Positions 33,957-42,188 of a DNA stretch of 64,000 nt are shown piece after piece. The stretch covers positions 59,102-123,101 of the forward strand of contig JAFZIN010000012.1 of the NCBI GenBank assembly GCA_017554305.1, written 5' to 3'. This stretch comes from Bacteroidales bacterium (lineage in GTDB: Bacteria > Bacteroidota > Bacteroidia > Bacteroidales > UBA932). The notes beneath the pieces are model-generated. The model was not told the DNA's origin and ran no database searches. It saw only the letters and a program-made list of their open reading frames with translations. A program made the translations under genes and the position numbers. How positions within the stretch are numbered: the first letter of the stretch is position 1; each line of letters starts with the position of its first letter.

Positions 33957-34706
33957 ATGGGACAGAAAACCAATCCAATTAGCAACAGACTTGGAATTAT
34001 CCGCGGATGGGATTCCAACTGGTATGGCGGAACAGATTACGCCGGAAAGATTCTTGAGGATGACAAGATTCGTAAGTATCTGAACGCAAGACTTTCCAAA
34101 GCTAACATCTCTAAGATTGTCATTGAGAGAACTCTTAAGCTTATAACCGTAACTATCCACACTGCAAAGCCGGGTCTTATCATTGGTAAGGGCGGTCAGG
34201 AGGTAGATAAGCTGAAGGTTGAGCTTAACAAGATCTCCAACAAGGATGTTCAGATTAATATCTTTGAGGTTAAGAGACCTGAGGTTGATGCTAACATTAT
34301 TGCAAACAGCATTGCCCGCCAGGTTGAGGGCCGTGTATCTTACAGAAGAGCTATTAAGATGGCCGTTGCATCTGCAATGAGAGCCGGTGCCGAGGGTATC
34401 AAGGTTCTTATCAGCGGACGTTTAGGCGGTGCCGAGATGGCTCGTACTGAGATGTTTAAGGAGGGTAGAACTCCTCTCCACACTTTCCGTGCAAACATTG
34501 ATTATGCTTTGGCTGAGGCAAATACCAAGGTTGGTATTCTCGGTATCAAGGTATGGGTTTGCAACGGTGAGGTTTACGGAAAGAGAGACCTTACTCCTAA
34601 CGCAGGCGTAAATGCTAACGAGCGTGCTCGTTCTGCAGAGGGCAGAGGCGAGAGACGTTCAAGAGGCGGTGCCCGTGGCGGACGCAAGAAAGCTGCTAAC
34701 GCTTAA
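33957..34706 (+). CDS. rpsC: 30S ribosomal protein S3
   Basis: A 249-residue protein with the KH domain ([19 protein letters not shown]) and the C-terminal [18 protein letters not shown]. One base separates it from rplV. The tail is extended and Arg/Gly/Ala-rich ([16 protein letters not shown]). It is the last gene of the operon: instead of rplP and rpmC, two hairpins follow, overlapping the stop codon. Confidence 0.97.
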   Translation: MGQKTNPISNRLGIIRGWDSNWYGGTDYAGKILEDDKIRKYLNARLSKANISKIVIERTLKLITVTIHTAKPGLIIGKGGQEVDKLKVELNKISNKDVQINIFEVKRPEVDANIIANSIARQVEGRVSYRRAIKMAVASAMRAGAEGIKVLISGRLGGAEMARTEMFKEGRTPLHTFRANIDYALAEANTKVGILGIKVWVCNGEVYGKRDLTPNAGVNANERARSAEGRGERRSRGGARGGRKKAANA

Positions 34707-34763
34707 TTTAAAGCTTCGCCTTAAATTAACCGAAAGGGGATGATCAACGATCATCCCCTTTTT
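34704..34763 (+). terminator. Double hairpin terminator after rpsC
   Basis: TTAATTTAA/TTAAATTAA form a first stem that includes the rpsC stop codon, and AAGGGGATGATC (34734-34745) pairs perfectly with GATCATCCCCTT (34749-34760) around AAC, followed by TTT. This firmly ends the operon after S3 and also serves the convergent FadL-type gene. Confidence 0.88.
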
Positions 34764-34778
34764 ATTTCATCCCCGGCT

Positions 34779-36122
34779 TTAGAAGGAGTATTCTACTCCA
34801 ATACCAAAAGCACGGCTTGTACGGCTGTAAGTGGTTGTGCTTACAGTGGTTGTGTTTGTATGATTTCTATAGAAGGTGTGGAAGTAACCGGCGTTGAGTT
34901 TAAGGTTGCTTGTAACGCTGTACTCAAGACCGAATGCTGTAGACCAGGCGCTCATTATAAATGAGAGGTCTGAGAAATTCTCTTTCTCCTGTCTGTAGAA
35001 GGTCTTTTGGAAACCTGCGCTGAGGGTGAGTTTGTCTGTGACGTCATACTCTGTACCAAAGACCATCTCATTGGTATCCTGGAGGAGTGATTTTCCCCAC
35101 TGTCTGGTAGCACGGTCAAAGTAGTGGTTGTATCCCATATCAATGCGGAGTCCTGCTATAGGCTGGATTTCAGTGCCTAAGGCAAGCATGCCCGGCATAT
35201 CTGCCTTGTGCTTTGCACCATCGAGAAATTGCTTGAACGGAGCAAACTGAGGGCTGTCACTGCTTGCAAGGTTGTTAAATGTCTCGCTGTTATTTGACTT
35301 GCTCTTAAGGGTAAGGTGAGAGAGGAACTCGTAACGGGCAGAGAAGTTGACAATGTCACTTGGACGCCAGTCAATGCCTACGATAGGGGCCAAACTTGTT
35401 CCTGTCTGTTTGCAGTCCAACACAATGTTGTTAGGAACGTCAATTATGGTACCGTCTGTTGTTCTGTAGGTTATGTCCTTGATGGTTCCTGTATATTTGT
35501 TGGATCCAAAGATGGCGCGCAGTCCGAAGCTTACGCTCAACTCATCTGTTACTGCTTTGGCTGCTGTAAGTGTGAGACCGTAGTATAAAGACTTTCCCTC
35601 TACGTAGTTGGTTAACGAGTAGCCTCCGAAGTTGGCTCCGAGAGTTGATATACCGTTCTGACCAACAAGGGCTTCCAATACTCCTATTCCGCTGTTGAAT
35701 TTGCACTTTCCGCCGCCGCCCACAACGTTGAATCCGAGTTGGAAGGACCATCCCTGAACGTTATAAGCCATATAAAGTGAAGGCTGGATTGGAACGGCTG
35801 CCTTTCCCTTAAAGAGGCGGCTGAAACTGCCGTCTGCCTCCTGGATTCCAGGATTTTTGTAGTTGGCGCCGAATAGCTGTCCGTATGCAGACTTGGAGTT
35901 TCTTGTCTGAATTGGTACCTGCCAGTTGAACTGAACGTGGAAGCCATCCTTTAAGAAACTTACTCCTGCCGGATTATAATAAACTCCGTCTATACCAATG
36001 GCAGCCTGGCGTGCCGGATTGCGGAGGAATTTGATGCTCTGGTTGGTGTTTGTAAGATAATCTCCTGCAAATGAGCTGATTGAAACAAACAAAATCAGCG
36101 CTGAAATCAGTGTCTTCTTCAT
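34779..36122 (-). CDS. FadL/TodX (OmpP1)-family outer-membrane transporter
   Basis: A 447-residue protein with a signal peptide (MKKTLISALILFVSISSFAG) and a beta-barrel body: RNPARQAAIGIDGVYYNPAG is the family signature in which the N-terminus plugs the pore, later strands end in aromatic residues, and the last strand is AFGIGVEYSF with the C-terminal Phe. FadL-type proteins carry long-chain fatty acids or other hydrophobic compounds across the outer membrane. Stands alone. Confidence 0.88.
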   Translation of the reverse strand: MKKTLISALILFVSISSFAGDYLTNTNQSIKFLRNPARQAAIGIDGVYYNPAGVSFLKDGFHVQFNWQVPIQTRNSKSAYGQLFGANYKNPGIQEADGSFSRLFKGKAAVPIQPSLYMAYNVQGWSFQLGFNVVGGGGKCKFNSGIGVLEALVGQNGISTLGANFGGYSLTNYVEGKSLYYGLTLTAAKAVTDELSVSFGLRAIFGSNKYTGTIKDITYRTTDGTIIDVPNNIVLDCKQTGTSLAPIVGIDWRPSDIVNFSARYEFLSHLTLKSKSNNSETFNNLASSDSPQFAPFKQFLDGAKHKADMPGMLALGTEIQPIAGLRIDMGYNHYFDRATRQWGKSLLQDTNEMVFGTEYDVTDKLTLSAGFQKTFYRQEKENFSDLSFIMSAWSTAFGLEYSVTSNLKLNAGYFHTFYRNHTNTTTVSTTTYSRTSRAFGIGVEYSF

Positions 36123-36165
36123 ATCAATTAGTTTAGGTTGTTGGCAAAAGTGCCAAAAAAGTGGG

Positions 36166-36173
36166 CAAATATA
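36166..36173 (-). promoter_or_regulatory. -7 box of the FadL-type gene
   Basis: TATATTTG on the minus strand, 43 bp before the ATG. No strong -33 element. Confidence 0.5.
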
Positions 36174-36248
36174 CCAATTTTTCTGAAAACATAAATGATT
36201 GTTAAAATTTCTGAATGAGTTTTACTCAGATTGACCGGCACTTTTGTT

Positions 36249-36256
36249 TATATTTG
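36249..36256 (+). promoter_or_regulatory. -7 box of the serine hydrolase gene
   Basis: TATATTTG on the plus strand, 33 bp before the ATG at 36290. The -33 region is unclear. Confidence 0.5.
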
Positions 36257-36289
36257 TGAGGAGATAGAAACAATAAATACAATAGCTAT

Positions 36290-37510
36290 ATGAAGAAATT
36301 CTTTTGTTTGATTTCCCTTCTTCTGGTAGGCTTTTTCTGCTTTGCCCAGGGAACAAGACTCTCCTTTGCAACTCCGGAGAGCATGGGTATGGACTCCGAG
36401 AGGCTGTCCAAGGTAGATGACATTATGAATAAGTCTATTAGAGACACCACCATTCCGGGTGCGGTTGTCTGCGTTGTAAGAGGTGACAAGATTGTTTATC
36501 TGAAGGCTTACGGCAACAAGGCCGTTTATCCTAAGGTTGAGAAGATGACAACCAACACCGTATTTGATTTGGCTTCCTGCAGTAAGTGCGTGGGAACAAC
36601 TCTCAGTTTTATGCAGCTGATTGAGAGCGGAAAGGTTCGTCTGATAGACAGGGTGGATATGTATATTCCGGATTTTCAGCCATACGAGGATGAGAACGGT
36701 AAAAAGACTCATATCAGGGTAATAGACCTTATGACTCACACCAGCGGTCTGCCTGCATACGTTAACCCTTCAGTTATTAAGGAGAAGTACGGCAACACAA
36801 ATCCTGAGTCTCTTTTGGATTGGATTGCCCACTGCAAGAGGGAGTTCCGTCCAACAACCGGATACCGTTACAGCTGCCTCAACTTCATTACATTGCAGAA
36901 CATACTTCAGGTTGTTACAGGAGAGAAGCTCTGTGATTACGCACAGAAGAATGTCTTTGACCGTTTAGGTTTGGAGTTCACTACATATTCTCCTAAACTC
37001 CAGAAAAAGAAGAATATAATGAAGCTCGTTGCTCCTACGGAGAAGCAGGCAGACGGCAAGTGTCTCCTTGGTGAGGTTCATGATCCGCTTGCTAGAGTAT
37101 GCGGTAACGGAAATTCCGGCAATGCGGGAGTCTTCTCAAATGCTGAAGATCTGGCAGTTATATGTGCCGCTCTGCTTAACGGCGGAGAGTATGACGGCAA
37201 GCGCATCCTTGGTCCGCTCACAGTTAAGGCAATGAGAACCGTTCCGTTTGAGGTACGCCGCTTTGGCCGCACCCTTGGATGGGATAACGATGTAATCTAC
37301 TATACTGCAGGAGATTTGCTCTCACCAGAGACATTCGGTCATACAGGTTATACCGGCCCATCTATAGTGATAGATCCGGTTACAAAGACCGCTGTGATTA
37401 TTCTTGCAAACAGAGTTCACCCATACGATACAGGCGGACTGGCACGTGAGAGAGCAACCGTAGCAAGCGTGGTTGCCGGTGCAATTATAAAGGTGGATTT
37501 ATCTAACTAA
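36290..37510 (+). CDS. Exported serine hydrolase (class C beta-lactamase/PBP-like)
   Basis: A 406-residue protein with signal peptide (MKKFFCLISLLLVGFFCFAQ). FDLASCSKCVG contains the SxxK nucleophile motif, the second motif reads YSCLNF where most relatives have YSN or YSD, and FGHTGYTG is the third (HTG). The fold is shared by esterases, D-amino peptidases and class C beta-lactamases; antibiotic hydrolysis cannot be presumed. It ends 12 bp inside the end of the convergent aroC gene. Confidence 0.86.
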   Translation: MKKFFCLISLLLVGFFCFAQGTRLSFATPESMGMDSERLSKVDDIMNKSIRDTTIPGAVVCVVRGDKIVYLKAYGNKAVYPKVEKMTTNTVFDLASCSKCVGTTLSFMQLIESGKVRLIDRVDMYIPDFQPYEDENGKKTHIRVIDLMTHTSGLPAYVNPSVIKEKYGNTNPESLLDWIAHCKREFRPTTGYRYSCLNFITLQNILQVVTGEKLCDYAQKNVFDRLGLEFTTYSPKLQKKKNIMKLVAPTEKQADGKCLLGEVHDPLARVCGNGNSGNAGVFSNAEDLAVICAALLNGGEYDGKRILGPLTVKAMRTVPFEVRRFGRTLGWDNDVIYYTAGDLLSPETFGHTGYTGPSIVIDPVTKTAVIILANRVHPYDTGGLARERATVASVVAGAIIKVDLSN

Positions 37511-38527
37511 CAGGTTATCTGCCAGAACAATAGCCGTTATAGCCTCAATAATTACGGGGCATCTTAGGGCAATAGAGACATCATGTCTTCCCTTAACGGA
37601 AATCTCTTCAACCTCTCCGGTGGAGAGGTTGATTGTTTTCTGCGGTTTAGCAATGCTGGCGGTAGGGCGCAGTGCAACGGAAAAGACAATAGGGTTGGAG
37701 TTTGAAATTCCTCCGTTAATTCCACCGCTGTGATTGGTGGCGCACTTGCCCAATTTGCTGATTATTGGGTCATTATACTCAGACCCCTTGAGCCGTGCAG
37801 AGTTGAAATAATCTTTGCCCTCCACGTCTGAAAAATCTCCAAACTCAATTCCCTTTACCCCCGGAACAGAGAAGGCCAGCTGTGAAATCTGAGACTCCAA
37901 AGAGCAGAAGAACGGTTCTCCCACACCCACCTTAACTCCCTCAGCCACACACCTTATCACACCTCCCAATGAATCACCCTCACTCTTTGCCTCTGAGAGC
38001 ATCTTTGGCCAAAGTGCAGAATTTTTTTCACCTCCTAACTCCGCGATAGATGCCTTAATAGAAATCTTCTCTCCCTTTGCTGCCAGAACTTTTTTTGCCA
38101 CTACACCTGCTGCAACAAGCGCCACAGTCATTCTTCCGGACGATTGTCCTCCGCCTTGTATGTTGCTAAACTCCTTATATTTACAGATGTTGACAAAATC
38201 TGCATGAGAAGGCCTTGGAGTAGTGCGGAACTGAGAGTAATCTTTGCCCTGAACGTTTTTGTTTTCAAAGGAGATAGTAATTGGAGAGCCGTCTGTCTTT
38301 CCGTTTTTTACTCCGGATGTGATTATAGGAATATCCTCCTCCTTTCTGGGTGTTGTTCCAAAGAGAAGAGAGATGTCATCTCCGTTTTTTCTTCTTAAAA
38401 GATCCTCCTTAAAATCCTTTTCACAAATCTCAATTCCCTCTGCACCGCAATCTACAACCACCCCCACCTCCTTTGCGTGAGATGCTCCGAATATACTGAT
38501 TTTAAAATTATTACCGTAGGTGTTCAT
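37499..38527 (-). CDS. aroC: Chorismate synthase
   Basis: A 342-residue enzyme. SIFGASHAKEVGVVVDCGAEG near the N-terminus contains the conserved His, with RPSHADFVNICKYK and GGGQSSGRMTVALVAAG following and VKGRHDVSIALR near the C-terminus. It removes phosphate from EPSP to give chorismate, using reduced FMN. It ends the minus-strand aroB-aroDA-aroC operon, one base after the aroDA stop. The C-terminal 12 bp overlap the convergent hydrolase gene. Confidence 0.96.
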   Translation of the reverse strand: MNTYGNNFKISIFGASHAKEVGVVVDCGAEGIEICEKDFKEDLLRRKNGDDISLLFGTTPRKEEDIPIITSGVKNGKTDGSPITISFENKNVQGKDYSQFRTTPRPSHADFVNICKYKEFSNIQGGGQSSGRMTVALVAAGVVAKKVLAAKGEKISIKASIAELGGEKNSALWPKMLSEAKSEGDSLGGVIRCVAEGVKVGVGEPFFCSLESQISQLAFSVPGVKGIEFGDFSDVEGKDYFNSARLKGSEYNDPIISKLGKCATNHSGGINGGISNSNPIVFSVALRPTASIAKPQKTINLSTGEVEEISVKGRHDVSIALRCPVIIEAITAIVLADNLLVR

Positions 38528-38528
38528 A

Positions 38529-40748
38529 CTACTCCGTTATTTGAAGTCTCTCCATAAAGGTAGGGAAAGATTTATCTATACATTTCAAATTGTCTATCAT
38601 AATCTTGCTTGGCGTATGGTTAAAGAGAGAGCGGAACATTCCGCAAATAACAACAGCCATTGCAATTCTGTGATCGTTATGCGCTGAGCAGTAGATGGCT
38701 GGAAGATTCTCTCCGCCCTCTTTCTCTATCAGAGTCTTTCCTCCCATACCGTTTATTATCATCACATCATCCTCAATCTCAATGCAGTATCCCATTCTGG
38801 AGAACTCCAGAATAATAGCCTCCGCCCTGTTGCTCTCCTTCTTCATAAGCCTGCTTACTCCGTTAATTCTGCTCACACCGTTACAGTAAACTGCAAGCGT
38901 GGCAAGAATAGGGAACAGATCCGGAGAGTTTGTAACATCCACATTGAAAGGCTTTAAGGAGGCTGCCTTAACGGAGACATTATTGAGTTTGTCTGAAAAA
39001 TCTCTTCTGCTGTGGAACCTGTTCTCTGCAACAGGAGCAAACTCTTCACTGTTTGGCTTTTCAAAATCAACCTCCGCACCGCAAGACTCTACCACGGAGA
39101 GAATCTTCTCATCTGCCTGGTCTGACTCCACCTCCATGTTATTGATAGTGAGCGTTTCATCCTGCTCAAAACTCTTTTGTGCAAATGTTGCAATGGCACC
39201 CGCCGCCACAAAATTTGAGGCGCTGCTCCAGTCTGAATCCATAAAGAAATCTACCGGATGATAACTCTGATTGCCCGCAATATTGAAGATGAACTTGTTC
39301 TCTTTCTTTGTAACTCCAATCTTAATTCCAAAACTGCTAAGAACGTCAATGGTCAGATCTATGAACGGAGTGCTCACCGGATTTTCCACCACCATTGTTG
39401 TATCTTGCTTAAGCAGAGGGAGAACCATTAGGAACCCAGATACTGTTTGAGAGCTCTCGTTACCGGATATTGTAAAGTTTTTCTCCGTAATTCCGCCGCC
39501 AATTGTAATAGGCAGAAACTCCCCCTCCATTCTCGGATTCTTTGTGGCCGAGCATACCGCTCCCGATTTTTTAACGGCAGCCACAGCGGAAGACAAATCT
39601 CTCTTAAGCAGAGTCTCCTCTCCCACAAGCGTAATCTTTGATGTAACGGCCGTCTTGTTTCTAATGCTTGATACGTAGGCCATTATAGGCATAAGCAGAC
39701 GGGTGAGCAGGCCAGATTCTCCAACATCTGCAATCTGAAAATATTTCCACTTTGCAATTCCCGCGCTTCTTATTATGAGCATCTTCTCTCCCTTGCTGCT
39801 CTTTCCGTCTCTGCTTATCTTAATGACACAGCCGCATTTACGGGCAAACGTCACTGCAGATTTTATATCTCCGCACGGCTCAAAATTTCTCAGAATAGTC
39901 TGGCCGCTGGCAATGGCCGCCGCCACTATTGCCCTCTGTGCTATGCTTTTAGAGCAAGGAATGGAGATGCTCTTTCCCTTTTTCTTGCGCGCTGTTGGCA
40001 GACTCTTCTGACAGAATCGGGAGAAGAGTTCACTCTTTGAGGCATCTTCCACCTGAGAGAACGAGCCGCTTCCAATAACTCCCAGCAACTCTTTATACAT
40101 CTCAGTAACAGTGTATTGCCCCGTACCGGTAGGACTTCCCACGCTACAGTATGTGAACGGCGCCCCCATACCAATTATTGCAATTCTGGTAAAGCGTCCA
40201 ATCTCTCCCATTGAGAAAGCAATAAGGTGTTCTCTGTCTACACCCAAATCTGTACAGTGGTAGAGCGAGAGCACTCTGGAGGCCTCCGATATGTTGTTTG
40301 CGGTAACTGCAATCTTCACAATATCAGCCCCTTTTCTAACACATTCCGCCACCGCCTCTTTCATCTTTTCCAGAGAAGGAGTCTGGGTGAAGTTGTGATA
40401 AGAAAGAATAAGTTTGCATCTCACCGCCTGAGGTTTTTTATCTATCTCCTCCCTTATTTTTGCAATGAACTCATCATCTGCGCTAACATCCACATCTACA
40501 TACGCCACCCCTTTGTTAATGGCTGCAACCATCTGATTCAAAGCAATCTCCCTGCCGTATTCATCAAACCTGTATGTGAAAATCAGATTCAGATTCTGAG
40601 AAATGAGAGTCTCTATATCCTTGAGAGTCAGAAGACAGATGTCTCCCCTAATCTCCGCAAAGCTATGTTTGGAGGCAAGAGCCATACACTCGGAAAAGTT
40701 CTTCTCCGATATGCACGCACATATTTTCCTTTTTATGCTCTCCTCCAT
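38529..40748 (-). CDS. Fused 3-dehydroquinate dehydratase (type I) and EPSP synthase
   Basis: A 739-residue bifunctional enzyme. Residues 1-235 are a type I dehydroquinase: LIFTYRFDEYGRE, LSYHNFTQTPS with the catalytic His, GADIVKIAVTANN with the Schiff-base Lys, and FTYCSVGSPTGTGQYT. Residues about 250-739 are EPSP synthase: SIPCSKSIAQRAIVAAAIAS, GNESSQTVSGFLMVLPLL, MDSDWSSASNFVAAGAIA and NDHRIAMAVVICG. The two steps (AroD and AroA) flank shikimate dehydrogenase and kinase in the pathway, so the fusion does not join consecutive reactions. Reading is continuous, so it is not an assembly artefact of two frames. Confidence 0.92.
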   Translation of the reverse strand: MEESIKRKICACISEKNFSECMALASKHSFAEIRGDICLLTLKDIETLISQNLNLIFTYRFDEYGREIALNQMVAAINKGVAYVDVDVSADDEFIAKIREEIDKKPQAVRCKLILSYHNFTQTPSLEKMKEAVAECVRKGADIVKIAVTANNISEASRVLSLYHCTDLGVDREHLIAFSMGEIGRFTRIAIIGMGAPFTYCSVGSPTGTGQYTVTEMYKELLGVIGSGSFSQVEDASKSELFSRFCQKSLPTARKKKGKSISIPCSKSIAQRAIVAAAIASGQTILRNFEPCGDIKSAVTFARKCGCVIKISRDGKSSKGEKMLIIRSAGIAKWKYFQIADVGESGLLTRLLMPIMAYVSSIRNKTAVTSKITLVGEETLLKRDLSSAVAAVKKSGAVCSATKNPRMEGEFLPITIGGGITEKNFTISGNESSQTVSGFLMVLPLLKQDTTMVVENPVSTPFIDLTIDVLSSFGIKIGVTKKENKFIFNIAGNQSYHPVDFFMDSDWSSASNFVAAGAIATFAQKSFEQDETLTINNMEVESDQADEKILSVVESCGAEVDFEKPNSEEFAPVAENRFHSRRDFSDKLNNVSVKAASLKPFNVDVTNSPDLFPILATLAVYCNGVSRINGVSRLMKKESNRAEAIILEFSRMGYCIEIEDDVMIINGMGGKTLIEKEGGENLPAIYCSAHNDHRIAMAVVICGMFRSLFNHTPSKIMIDNLKCIDKSFPTFMERLQITE

Positions 40749-40760
40749 ATTGCAGAATGT

Positions 40761-41795
40761 TTACAATTCAATCTCTTTCAGCACTTTTTGCAACTCCTTC
40801 AGCTCTATCTTTTTCTGTATAATCCTCCCGATAGATTTTGGCAGAACCAGTGAGATGCTCTCTCCGCTCCTCTTTTTGTCTGCCTTAATTGCAGAGAAGA
40901 GCTGAGCTGCAGAAGCAGGGCAACTGACAGGAAGTGAGGCCATAATAAGATCATTGCGGAACTCCTTCACAAACTTTTCCGTGCAAAGTGAAAGCTTCTC
41001 CGCCACCTTTGCCGCAATCACCATTCCTATGCTCACTGCCTCTCCGTGCAACATACTGTATACCTCAGTTGTACCGCTTGCTACTGCGGCCTCTATTGCG
41101 TGGGCAAAAGTGTGCCCCAGATTCAGCAGCCTCCTCTTTCCTCTATCTTTCTCATCTTCAGCCACAAGCCGCATCTTCATCTCTCCGCAGAGAGCAATCA
41201 GCCTCTTAAGCTCTTTCTCCTGCCACCCTGCCGGCTTGTTGTTTTTGTAAACGGAGGCAAGAGCCAGCGCCTGACAGTAACTTTCCTTGTCAAAAATCAT
41301 AAAGGTTTTAAGCATCTCTGCAATTCCCTCTCTGAATACTCTCTCATCCAAACTCTTTAGGAAAGCAGAAGTAAGATAGATCCACTCCGGCTGGTTAATG
41401 GTACCTATCATATTTTTATAGCCGGAGAAGTTTACCCCGTTTTTGCCTCCAATTGCAGCATCTATCTGGGCCAGAAGGGTGGTTGGAACAAATCCAAACC
41501 TTACTCCACGCTTGTATGTGGAGGCCAAAAAGCCTGTAATATCCGTGGTAACTCCGCCGCCTACTCCTATTATAAAGCAATCTCTGTCTGCACCAAACTC
41601 CATCAGAGCCTCATAAATGCCGTATATGTACTCCAAACTCTTATTACATTCCTTGGCATCTATAGGTATAAGGTGAAAATTTCTGTTGTTTGGAAAGTAT
41701 TCTGTTACATTCTTATCAATTATTACAAAAACACCGCTGTTTTGAGGGATGTGTTTTGCTAAACAGTTGATATCCTTGTGATTGTAAAGTTGCAT
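40761..41795 (-). CDS. aroB: 3-dehydroquinate synthase
   Basis: A 344-residue NAD- and zinc-dependent enzyme: VGGGVTTDITGFLASTYKRG (NAD loop), TTLLAQIDAAIGGKNGVNF, and LLNLGHTFAHAIEAA with zinc His. It closes DAHP to 3-dehydroquinate. The ATG at 41793-41795 (MQLYNHKDINC) is chosen; the longer frame would begin with a GTG that overlaps the promoter -7 box. First gene of the aro operon, 12 bp before aroDA. Confidence 0.95.
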   Translation of the reverse strand: MQLYNHKDINCLAKHIPQNSGVFVIIDKNVTEYFPNNRNFHLIPIDAKECNKSLEYIYGIYEALMEFGADRDCFIIGVGGGVTTDITGFLASTYKRGVRFGFVPTTLLAQIDAAIGGKNGVNFSGYKNMIGTINQPEWIYLTSAFLKSLDERVFREGIAEMLKTFMIFDKESYCQALALASVYKNNKPAGWQEKELKRLIALCGEMKMRLVAEDEKDRGKRRLLNLGHTFAHAIEAAVASGTTEVYSMLHGEAVSIGMVIAAKVAEKLSLCTEKFVKEFRNDLIMASLPVSCPASAAQLFSAIKADKKRSGESISLVLPKSIGRIIQKKIELKELQKVLKEIEL

Positions 41796-41821
41796 TTTGG
41801 TGCTATTTGTAATTATTAGCA

Positions 41822-41829
41822 CAAATATA
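41822..41829 (-). promoter_or_regulatory. -7 box of the aroB operon
   Basis: TATATTTG on the minus strand, 26 bp upstream of the aroB ATG, leaving a short leader. The -33 element is not obvious. Confidence 0.6.
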
Positions 41830-41900
41830 AGAAAATTTACCCTTAGATTGTGTTGTTTTTGTTAAGGTTTTACTTTTTAAGTAACATTTTTTAGTAACAA

Positions 41901-41932
41901 TTTGCAAAAACTAAAAGCCAAATATATTTTTG
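41901..41932 (+). promoter_or_regulatory. Promoter of the DAHP synthase-chorismate mutase gene
   Basis: TTTG (41901-41904) and TATTTTTG (41925-41932) are 20 bp apart. Transcription starts near 41938, about 250 bp in front of the coding region, leaving a long leader that contains the attenuator. It is divergent from the aroB promoter. Confidence 0.7.
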
Positions 41933-41983
41933 CACATGGAAAGAGAACCGGAAGATACTGGTCGGAGCCCTTTCTGCTGACAA

Positions 41984-42043
41984 ATGAATAAGTTGAATAG
42001 ACATAACAGCCACAATTACTGTTACTCCTGGCAAAAATGCTGA
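41984..42043 (+). CDS. Leader peptide of the aromatic attenuator
   Basis: A 19-residue reading frame, MNKLNRHNSHNYCYSWQKC, lies between promoter and terminator. The sequence Asn-Tyr-Cys-Tyr-Ser-Trp puts two TAC and one TGG codon within five codons, as expected for sensing charged tRNA-Tyr and tRNA-Trp. The stop codon (42041-42043) overlaps the first bases of the antiterminator arm at 42042-42050, so a ribosome finishing the peptide would mask that arm. A second mini-frame (41936-41980, 14 codons, one Phe) precedes it. No ribosome-binding site is expected in this phylum. Confidence 0.7.
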   Translation: MNKLNRHNSHNYCYSWQKC

Positions 42044-42134
42044 GAGCAGGTTACTGTGGCAATTTGGTTAAAGTGTAAAAGTATTTGTTAATGTCTGTCG
42101 GTTTCCTGCTTTCAAAAGAAGCGGGATTTTTTTT
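42009..42134 (+). promoter_or_regulatory. Transcription attenuator (antiterminator and terminator)
   Basis: Arm 1: GCCACA (42009-42014) and CCTG (42027-42030) lie within the leader peptide codons. Arm 2: GAGAGCAGG (42042-42050) and TGTGGC (42055-42060) can pair with them. Arm 3: CCTGCTTTC (42105-42113) pairs fully (one G-T) with GAGAGCAGG, the antiterminator. Arm 4: GAAGCGGGA (42118-42126) pairs with TCCTGCTTT (42104-42112) and is followed by eight T (42127-42134), an intrinsic terminator. This is the trp-type design: stalling at Tyr/Trp codons frees arm 2 and lets transcription continue into the gene at 42189. Confidence 0.72.
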
Positions 42135-42188
42135 ATCCTTGAAAGTGTGCTGAATTTTTCGGAGATTTGCACTAAGAATCGGGAGAAG

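Noticed and set aside
36290-37510. Beta-lactamase resistance gene
   Set aside because: The three motifs fit the wide serine hydrolase family, with an atypical second motif; resistance cannot be inferred.
40227-40853. 208-codon plus-strand frame opposite the aroD part of aroDA
   Set aside because: Explained by the dehydroquinase coding strand; no signal of its own.
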